A stretch of 25,778 bases of DNA, from IMG/VR virus record IMGVR_UViG_3300045996_002769, positions 1-25,778 of that record; one strand, written 5' to 3'. A program made the position numbers and the translations under genes. This document shows positions 21,417-25,778 of this stretch, in pieces (the stretch's first letter is position 1; every line of letters begins with the position of its first letter). The notes under the pieces are model-generated. The model saw only the letters and a list, made by a program, of their open reading frames with translations, did no database searches and was not told where the DNA came from. This DNA is from a virus.

Positions 21417-23530
21417 CGTTCAAGAACGGCGGACTGATGGCCGCGACGGCGGCCGATCTGCCCGAGGCCGCGCGCGGCGCGAGGGAGCTCTTCCTCGACG
21501 TCGAGACCATGCCCGGGGACGGCGACCCGCACCGCTGGGGGAACCGCCCCTACGCGGGCGACCGCATCTGCGGCTTCGCCCTGACCTGGGACGACGAGCC
21601 TAGGTCCTTCTACGTGCCGATCCGCCACCAGTCCGGGGCCAACGTGCCGCTGGAGGCCGGGCTCGCGTACCTCCGCGACGTGGTCGGCAGCTGCAAGAAC
21701 TGGGTCAACCCCAACGTGAAGTTCGACGCCCACTTCGCGGCGGTCGACGGCGCGCTGTTCACCGGCCGCCTGACCGACGTCCAGGTCGAGGCGAAGATGA
21801 TCGACTCCGACCGCCTGATGAAGGGCGGCTACGGCCTGGACGTGCTCGCGCGGGACATCTGCGAGCGCGACATCCGGGACAAGGAGCAGGCCATCACGGT
21901 CTACCTCGAGCAGTTCAAGCGCGGCAACAAGAAGTGCAAGGACTACTCCCTGGTCCCGAGCGACCGGATGGGGGAGTACGGGTGCGAGGACGTGATCTCC
22001 AGCCGGCTCGTGCACCGCGCCCTGGTGCGGCGCAGGCCCGAGACGATCGCCCGCATCTGGGAGGTGGAGAACCTCCTGACCCCGGTGCTGTGGGACATGG
22101 AGCGCGTCGGCCTGCGGGTCGACCCGACCACCCTCGAGATCAAGCAGCTCAGCATCATGGTGGAGCTGGCCGCCCTGGAGGAGGAGCTGCACCGCGAGAC
22201 GGGCATGGCGGTGGTGCCGTCCAACCCGGGCCACTGCTACGAGCTGCTCGTCAACAGGTACGGCCTGCCAGTCCTGGCCTGGACGGACGACGAGGAGAAC
22301 GACGACAGCGGCAACCCCAGCTTCGACTCGGACGCCATCACGAGCTACCTCTCCCACCCGCTCGTCGCGACCGACCCGAAGCTCACGCGGATCATCCGCC
22401 TCATCCAGCGGTACCGCGACCAGAACACGCTGCTTAACTTCTTCGTGAAGCCGTACCTGCGGAAGCACGTCAACGGCGTGCTGAGGCCGACCTACAACCA
22501 GATCGTGCGGACCGGCCGCCTGAGCAGCAAGGACCCCAACTCGCAGCAGCTCTCGCTCGAGGCCAAGGAGCTGATCATCCCGGAGGAGGGCCACGCGTTC
22601 CTCTCCGCCGACTACTCGCAGATCGAGTTCCGCATCATCTGCCACTACATGAACGACCCCGCCGCGGTCCAGGCGTACAACGAGAACCCGGACACGGACT
22701 TCCACACGTTCGTCGCCAAGATGTGCGAGATCGACCGCGACCCCGCGAAGAACGTGAACTTCTGCATGGGCTTCGGCGGCGGCAAGGACCGCGTCGTGTC
22801 GATGCTCAAGGGGAACATGCAGCTGGTCGGCTCGCTCGGCGACGTGGCCGCGCGCTGCGTCGACCGCGGCTGGCTGGACAACGACTTCCGCGTGTTCCTC
22901 GGCGAGGTCTCGCGCCGCGACCCCGCGAAGTACAGCGACCTGGTCTACGCCTCGCGGCAGCTGCTCGGCGCGAACGTCGTCGACAACTCCCACCGCAAGA
23001 CGATCTTCGACCTGCTCTGCCAGCGGCGAGGCGAGGAGGTCTACGCGCGGTACCACTCCACGTTCCCCGGCCTCAAGCGCGAGACGAAGGCCGCCTACCT
23101 GGCCTGCAAGGCGAGGGGCTTCGCGCAGACCGTGATGCGGCGGATGCGCCACATGCCGGAGAAGGCCGCCTGGCGCGCGTTCAACTCGGCGACCCAGGGC
23201 TCGGCCGCCGACACGATCAAGGAGCGCACCATCGCGATCGCCCCGAGGTACAACGCGGCGGTAAGACATGCAGGTATCGACATACGCGCGCAGGTCCACG
23301 ACGAGGAGCTGTTCCACGGGCCGACCGAGGTGATGAGCGACCCCGCGACGGCGCACGCGCTGGTCGCGGTGCTCGAGGACACGGAGTTCCGCTTCCGCGT
23401 CCCCATCCGCAGCAGCGCGGCGTGGAGCGACCGGACGTGGGCCGACACCAAGCGGAACAAGGTCAAGATCGAGCGGGGCACCGCGGCCTGCGGACGCTTC
23501 ATGCCGGATAAAACGAAAATTGTCGCGTGA
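21410..23530 (+). CDS. Family A DNA polymerase with 3'-5' exonuclease
   Basis: 706 residues. ATG 21410 is chosen from the strong GAAAGGAGAC site. Exonuclease motifs: FLDVET (Asp30, Glu32), NVKFDAHF and YGCEDV. Polymerase motifs: A is LSADYSQIEFRI (Asp401); B is R-DPAK(447)-NVNF(451)-CMGFG; C is QVHDEEL (Asp631, Glu632). Both catalytic Asp are present, so it should be active. In motif B the usual NFGxxYG reads NFCMGFG: Gly763 and Tyr766 (E. coli numbering) are Cys and Phe, while Phe762 is kept. There is no 5' nuclease domain, as is common in phages. A region after motif B (470-545) is longer than in bacterial Pol I. It is the likely replicative polymerase. Confidence 0.93.
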   Translation: MLTFKNGGLMAATAADLPEAARGARELFLDVETMPGDGDPHRWGNRPYAGDRICGFALTWDDEPRSFYVPIRHQSGANVPLEAGLAYLRDVVGSCKNWVNPNVKFDAHFAAVDGALFTGRLTDVQVEAKMIDSDRLMKGGYGLDVLARDICERDIRDKEQAITVYLEQFKRGNKKCKDYSLVPSDRMGEYGCEDVISSRLVHRALVRRRPETIARIWEVENLLTPVLWDMERVGLRVDPTTLEIKQLSIMVELAALEEELHRETGMAVVPSNPGHCYELLVNRYGLPVLAWTDDEENDDSGNPSFDSDAITSYLSHPLVATDPKLTRIIRLIQRYRDQNTLLNFFVKPYLRKHVNGVLRPTYNQIVRTGRLSSKDPNSQQLSLEAKELIIPEEGHAFLSADYSQIEFRIICHYMNDPAAVQAYNENPDTDFHTFVAKMCEIDRDPAKNVNFCMGFGGGKDRVVSMLKGNMQLVGSLGDVAARCVDRGWLDNDFRVFLGEVSRRDPAKYSDLVYASRQLLGANVVDNSHRKTIFDLLCQRRGEEVYARYHSTFPGLKRETKAAYLACKARGFAQTVMRRMRHMPEKAAWRAFNSATQGSAADTIKERTIAIAPRYNAAVRHAGIDIRAQVHDEELFHGPTEVMSDPATAHALVAVLEDTEFRFRVPIRSSAAWSDRTWADTKRNKVKIERGTAACGRFMPDKTKIVA

Positions 23531-23537
23531 CGTAAGT

Positions 23538-23552
23538 CCTTGCGGGGCAAGG
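23538..23552 (+). terminator. Short hairpin after the polymerase gene
   Basis: CCTTGC and GCAAGG form a perfect 6-bp stem with a GGG loop, starting 8 bases after the polymerase stop. It is weak and has no U tract, but together with the 134-base gap it marks the end of the enzyme operon. The gap also holds copy 2 of the 13-bp repeat. Confidence 0.35.
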
Positions 23553-23589
23553 GCCTGGGTCAGAACCAGAAACAAAACGCGCGGTGGAG

Positions 23590-23602
23590 CGCATTTAGTC
23601 GT
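23590..23602 (+). repeat. 13-bp direct repeat, copy 2
   Basis: CGCATTTAGTCGT, identical to 15413-15425. Here it lies in the untranslated gap between the polymerase and the small-gene run, about 60 bases before the next start codon. Confidence 0.5.
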
Positions 23603-23664
23603 GTACGAAGGGCCGAGAGGTCGTCATACTACATCTCAGTTGATTGATTCGAAAGGAAACAAGC

Positions 23665-23889
23665 ATGGCTAAGACCGCAAGACCGATCGTGAAGGGACAA
23701 CAAGTGTGGTTCAAGTCGGAGTGGCAGAACCCCGGCGAGGAGAACAAGGTGTTCGTCGCGATGGACGACGAGCTAGGTGCTAAGAATCAACTCGGCCAGC
23801 CGATCGAACGTAAGACGATCCGCGTGCTTGAGAAGTGTGACCTCGCCTTCCAACCGTGGAACCACGTCGAATTGTACATGATTGACTGA
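23665..23889 (+). CDS. Unknown 74-residue protein
   Basis: It starts at ATG 23665 with GAAAGGAA 8 bases upstream; an in-frame TTG at 23644 is rejected because it lies before that site. The product (MAKTARPIVKGQQVWFKSEW...) reads as a small beta barrel: 'VKGQQVWFKSEW', 'NKVFVAMDDELG', 'RKTIRVLEKCDLAF' and 'WNHVELYMID', perhaps SH3-like, but no family is recognised. It is less GC-rich than neighbouring genes. Its TGA stop is followed without a gap by a probable decayed hammerhead ribozyme. Confidence 0.7.
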   Translation: MAKTARPIVKGQQVWFKSEWQNPGEENKVFVAMDDELGAKNQLGQPIERKTIRVLEKCDLAFQPWNHVELYMID

Positions 23890-23921
23890 GGTCGAAACCG
23901 CGTCGAGTACGCCTGAGAACC
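23890..23921 (+). ncRNA. Probable decayed type II hammerhead ribozyme
   Basis: Directly after the upstream stop codon come GGTC then GAAAC, where the intact copies have GGCC GAAAC. A hairpin GCGT-CGAGT-ACGC, like stem I with its loop, is followed directly by CTGAGAACC, like the CTGANGA core with one base lost. Stem III and the GUC cleavage site are missing, so it should not cut. Confidence 0.5.
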
Positions 23922-23941
23922 CTAACCCAAAGGAGACCGCC

Positions 23942-24100
23942 ATGAGGACCCTCGACTACCGCACGCCCCCGCGCACCGTACCTGTGTGGGTCGTCGCGCT
24001 GCTCGCCGCTGGGCTGGCCGCCGCCTTCGCGGGACTGATGGCCCTCGAGTACCTCCGCGGCCTCTGGGCCCACGGGTACGGTCTGACCGACGCGCTCTGA
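23942..24100 (+). CDS. Small single-pass membrane protein
   Basis: 52 residues from ATG 23942, with AAAGGAG upstream. A basic N-terminus (MRTLDYRTPPRT) is followed by one hydrophobic span of about 22 residues (VPVWVVALLAAGLAAAFAGLMAL) and a short C-terminus. The positive N-terminus predicts N-in topology. Small one-span proteins of this kind include holins and spanin parts, but no lysis gene is near, so I leave the role open. The ribozyme at 24102 begins one base after its stop. Confidence 0.7.
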   Translation: MRTLDYRTPPRTVPVWVVALLAAGLAAAFAGLMALEYLRGLWAHGYGLTDAL

Positions 24101-24101
24101 A

Positions 24102-24154
24102 GGCCGAAACCGCCGAGACGGCGGTCCGCGTGTGAGTCACGCGCTGACGAGGCC
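24102..24154 (+). ncRNA. Type II hammerhead ribozyme, copy 1
   Basis: Order 5' to 3': stem II strand GGCC (24102-24105); GAAA (24106-24109); stem III ACCGCCG/CGGCGGT closed by AGA, ending in the G-U of the cleavage triplet GUC; C17 at 24126; stem I CGCGTG/CACGCG with loop TGAGT; core CTGACGA (24144-24150); stem II strand GGCC (24151-24154). All core bases of the hammerhead consensus are present, and the open helix is stem II. Cleavage is predicted between 24126 and 24127. The ribozyme begins one base after the stop codon of the membrane protein. Confidence 0.9.
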
Positions 24155-24183
24155 AGTAGCCGCGAACGAAAGGACACATGCAC

Positions 24184-24555
24184 ATGACCACGAACAACGC
24201 CATCCCGACGACCACCCTCCCGACCGCCGAGCCGATGGTGCGCTTCGGCCGCACGACCCTCACCGTCGAGCAGGCCAAGGCCCGCCTCGCGGATCTCGAG
24301 GGCCTAGAGAAGCGGCTCGCGATGCGCGGCATACGCCCTACGCCCACCGAGCAGATCGAGGCCGCCTCGCTGCGGACCGCCCTCACCCGCCTCCTCGACC
24401 GGAACCGCAGCCTCCCCAACGTGACCGCCGCCGACGTCGACACGATCCTCGCGTCCCTCGCCCTCATGGCGTGGGGCGCGGACAGCCACCCCGAGGTGCG
24501 CCACGCTGCGCAGCAGCTCTTCAACCGCGTGCAGACCGAGACCACCGACGTCTGA
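24184..24555 (+). CDS. Unknown helical protein
   Basis: 123 residues. ATG 24184 gives 9 bases to the AAAGGA site; ATG 24178 (adding Met-His) leaves only 3. After a Thr-rich leader it has 'VRFGRTTLTVEQAKARLADLEGLEKRLAMRG', a helical hairpin, then 'IEAASLRTALTRLLDRNRSL' and 'VDTILASLALMAWG'. No family is recognised; helix pairs of this sort often make dimers. Its TGA stop is followed without a gap by ribozyme copy 2. Confidence 0.7.
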   Translation: MTTNNAIPTTTLPTAEPMVRFGRTTLTVEQAKARLADLEGLEKRLAMRGIRPTPTEQIEAASLRTALTRLLDRNRSLPNVTAADVDTILASLALMAWGADSHPEVRHAAQQLFNRVQTETTDV

Positions 24556-24609
24556 GGCCGAAACCGCGGGCGACCGCGGTCCGGGCGTGACTCGCCCGCT
24601 GACGAGGCC
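24556..24609 (+). ncRNA. Type II hammerhead ribozyme, copy 2
   Basis: Stem II strand GGCC (24556-24559), GAAA (24560-24563), stem III ACCGCGG/CCGCGGT with a GCGA (GNRA) tetraloop, GUC with C17 at 24581, stem I CGGGCG/CGCCCG with loop TGACT, core CTGACGA (24599-24605), GGCC (24606-24609). Compared with copy 1, both stems change on both strands so that pairing is kept, while the core and stem II do not change. It starts immediately after the upstream stop codon. Predicted cleavage lies between 24581 and 24582. Confidence 0.92.
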
Positions 24610-24643
24610 AGACCGACCTCACATCTCGAAAGGAGACAGTACC

Positions 24644-24952
24644 ATGCGCAAGGTGTCACAGTCCAACCAGCGGCGGCTCGACGGGCTCGCCAAGGCCCGC
24701 GAGGTCCTCGCCCGCCAGCGCGCCGCCGCCCAGCCAGGGGTCGCGTCGTCGTTCGAGCGGGCCGTCCGGGGCGGCAGCGGGGTCGGGGGCGCACCACCGT
24801 CCGGGGACCGACTGACCACGCGGGTCGCCGGAGTCCGTGAGGACGTCCGCAAGCTCCTGGTCTCCGCGATCCAGGAGAACAAGTGGTCGGAGTCCCACCA
24901 GCTGCTCAACGCGCTGGAGAGCCTGAGCCACGCCTTCGGTAGCAGCGAGTAG
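24644..24952 (+). CDS. Unknown small basic protein
   Basis: 102 residues from ATG 24644, behind the leader CGAAAGGAGACAGTACC, the same as at other genes here. The N-terminal half is strongly basic and helical (QSNQRRLDGLAKAREVLARQRAAA), then a glycine-rich linker (RGGSGVGGAPPSGD) and a C-terminal helix pair (VREDVRKLLVSAIQENKWSESHQLLNALESL). A nucleic acid binding role is possible from the charge, but no family is recognised. The TAG stop shares its G with the first base of ribozyme copy 3. Confidence 0.7.
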   Translation: MRKVSQSNQRRLDGLAKAREVLARQRAAAQPGVASSFERAVRGGSGVGGAPPSGDRLTTRVAGVREDVRKLLVSAIQENKWSESHQLLNALESLSHAFGSSE

Positions 24953-25022
24953 GCCGAAACGGCGGCGGGACCCTTGCAGCCTCCCGCCGCCGTCAGCGCG
25001 TACGACGCGCTCTGATGAGGCC
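24952..25022 (+). ncRNA. Type II hammerhead ribozyme, copy 3, with a long stem III
   Basis: Stem II strand GGCC (24952-24955), GAAA (24956-24959). Stem III is 12 bp, ACGGCGGCGGGA/TCCCGCCGCCGT, with the 11-base loop CCCTTGCAGCC. GUC follows with C17 at 24994, then stem I AGCGCGT/ACGCGCT with loop ACG, the canonical core CTGATGA (25012-25018) and GGCC (25019-25022). The core is a perfect match to the consensus. The loop carries the CTTGCAG word repeated elsewhere in the window. Predicted cleavage lies between 24994 and 24995. Confidence 0.93.
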
Positions 25023-25031
25023 AGGACGAGC

Positions 25032-25070
25032 CCCGACGAAAGTAGACAGCACCCGACGAAAGGACACACG
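25032..25070 (+). repeat. Tandem 20-base leader duplication
   Basis: CCCGACGAAAG occurs at 25032 and 25052, each followed by a purine-rich site (TAGACAGCA and GACACACGC). Only the second gives a good Shine-Dalgarno (AAAGGA) at the correct distance from ATG 25072; the first copy has T in place of G. Confidence 0.6.
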
Positions 25071-25071
25071 C

Positions 25072-25778
25072 ATGGCACCCACGAGCGACGACTCCAAGGA
25101 GCGCATCCTGCGCAGGATCAGGAAGCTGGTGAAGTTCGCCAACGACGGCGCGGCCAGCGAGGCCGAGGTGGAGAGCTACATGGCGTCCGCCCGCCGCCTG
25201 ATGGACGAGCACAACGTGGAGGAGCACGAGGCCCTGGCCAGCGACGACGACTCGGCGCGGCAGACGGCCTACGACTCGATCCGCGACGAGGTCGCCGCGG
25301 AGGCCGCGCGCGAGTTCTACCGCTGGGAGTACTCCGTCGCCGCGTGCGCCGGGTACGTCTGCGACTGCGGGGTCTACTGGCGCAAGACCAGGACCGTCCC
25401 CGGCGTGTTCCAGGGCAAGGAGGAGACGCACTTCTACGGGCTGCCGACCGACGTCGCGGTCTGCAAGGAGTTCTTCATGGAGCTGCGCGCGTCGCTGCGC
25501 GTGCTCGCGCGGGTCCGGTACGGCAAGGGCTGGACGACCCAGCACCGCCACTACTGCGAGGGCTTCGCGGCGCGCATCCAGCACCGCGCCCGGGCGTACA
25601 AGGACCAGGTCGGCCAGCGCACGGCCGGGACCGCGATCATCCTCGCGAAGGACACGCTGCTGCGCCGCTACGCCGCGGACAAGCTCGGGATCAACGGCAC
25701 GAAGCGGGTCGGCGCGGGACAGCGGCAGTCGAGCGCGAAGAGCCAGGGCTGGAGCGACGGGGGGAACTACGACCTAGG
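25072..25778 (+). CDS. DUF2786-like protein, 3' end outside the window
   Basis: It starts at ATG 25072 with AAAGGA 9 bases upstream and stays open to the last base (235 codons seen). The N-terminus 'SKERILRRIRKLVKFAND...EAEVESYMASARRLMDEHNVEEHE' matches the DUF2786 pattern: 'il.ri.kLl.lA....neaE...A...a..Lm..h.i'. The middle has Cys and aromatic residues (ACAGYVCDCGVYWRK) and 'HFYGLPTDVAVCKEFFMEL', typical of the second domain that follows DUF2786. The family is common in phages and bacteria and its role is not established. It follows ribozyme copy 3 in the same run of small genes. Confidence 0.78.
   Translation, partial: MAPTSDDSKERILRRIRKLVKFANDGAASEAEVESYMASARRLMDEHNVEEHEALASDDDSARQTAYDSIRDEVAAEAAREFYRWEYSVAACAGYVCDCGVYWRKTRTVPGVFQGKEETHFYGLPTDVAVCKEFFMELRASLRVLARVRYGKGWTTQHRHYCEGFAARIQHRARAYKDQVGQRTAGTAIILAKDTLLRRYAADKLGINGTKRVGAGQRQSSAKSQGWSDGGNYDL

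Noticed and set aside
93-23110. Many CTGCAAG words as minus-strand copies of CTTGCAG
   Set aside because: Nearly all are Cys-Lys codons (tgc aag) in one phase, so codon choice explains them. They were not counted as motif copies.
21050-23575. 841-codon open frame on the - strand opposite the polymerase gene
   Set aside because: In very GC-rich DNA the complementary frame stays open by codon bias. It has no ribosome binding site, is Val/Leu/Arg/Glu/His-rich and shows no motif, while the + strand encodes a complete polymerase.
23942-24100. Small membrane protein as a holin
   Set aside because: Only one hydrophobic span and no endolysin or spanin nearby in the window. The role is left open.
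1-25778. CRISPR arrays, insertion sequences, integrase or transposase genes
   Set aside because: None found: no regularly spaced repeats, no terminal inverted repeats around a gene and no recombinase motif.

Overview
This window is a stretch of a tailed double-stranded DNA phage genome, or a provirus or metagenomic contig of one. Every supported gene lies on the + strand. Genes are tightly packed, with start/stop overlaps (ATGA, TGATG, GTGA). They run from head-tail joining and tail genes into a DNA replication and nucleotide metabolism block. No contractile sheath gene is seen, and a 650-residue tape measure protein is present. I therefore infer a siphovirus with a tail near 100 nm (about 0.15 nm per residue). 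Most of the window is very GC-rich. The host cannot be named from the sequence; one sigma70-type promoter argues for a bacterial host.

Layout. 1-2111: end of an unknown gene and a beta-helix surface protein, visibly less GC-rich than what follows. 2125-5324: head-tail connector, head closure, a tail-completion protein split over two reading frames, tail terminator, tail tube, and a tail assembly chaperone pair with a well-formed -1 frameshift signal. 5334-10515: tape measure, two tail-tip candidates, a protein with about 30 cysteines, and a small Cys-rich protein. 10516-10967: noncoding control region with palindromes, stem-loops and a promoter. 10968-15327: SNF2-type helicase and small unknown genes. 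15345-15416: a tRNA-like gene with an abnormal anticodon arm. 15454-23530: primase fused to an MCM-like AAA+ domain, MazG-type pyrophosphohydrolase, thymidylate synthase family enzyme, dNMP kinase, dCMP deaminase, family A DNA polymerase. 23665-25778: a run of small unknown genes.

Two systems stand out. First, the small-gene run has open-stem-II (type II) hammerhead ribozymes in three successive intergenic gaps (24102-24154, 24556-24609, 24952-25022). Each begins within a base or two of the upstream stop codon. The cores are conserved and stems I and III differ by compensatory changes. A fourth gap (23890-23921) holds a probable decayed copy. This looks like an RNA-encoded device that cuts a polycistronic message into single-gene pieces capped by hairpins.

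Second, the thymidylate synthase homologue aligns without gaps from its catalytic Cys to its ribose-binding Tyr, and carries Asp where thymidylate synthases have the uracil-reading Asn. That is the change known to switch specificity to dCMP, as in T4 dCMP hydroxymethylase. With the neighbouring pyrophosphohydrolase, kinase, deaminase and polymerase, it suggests the phage makes a 5-modified cytosine nucleotide for its DNA.
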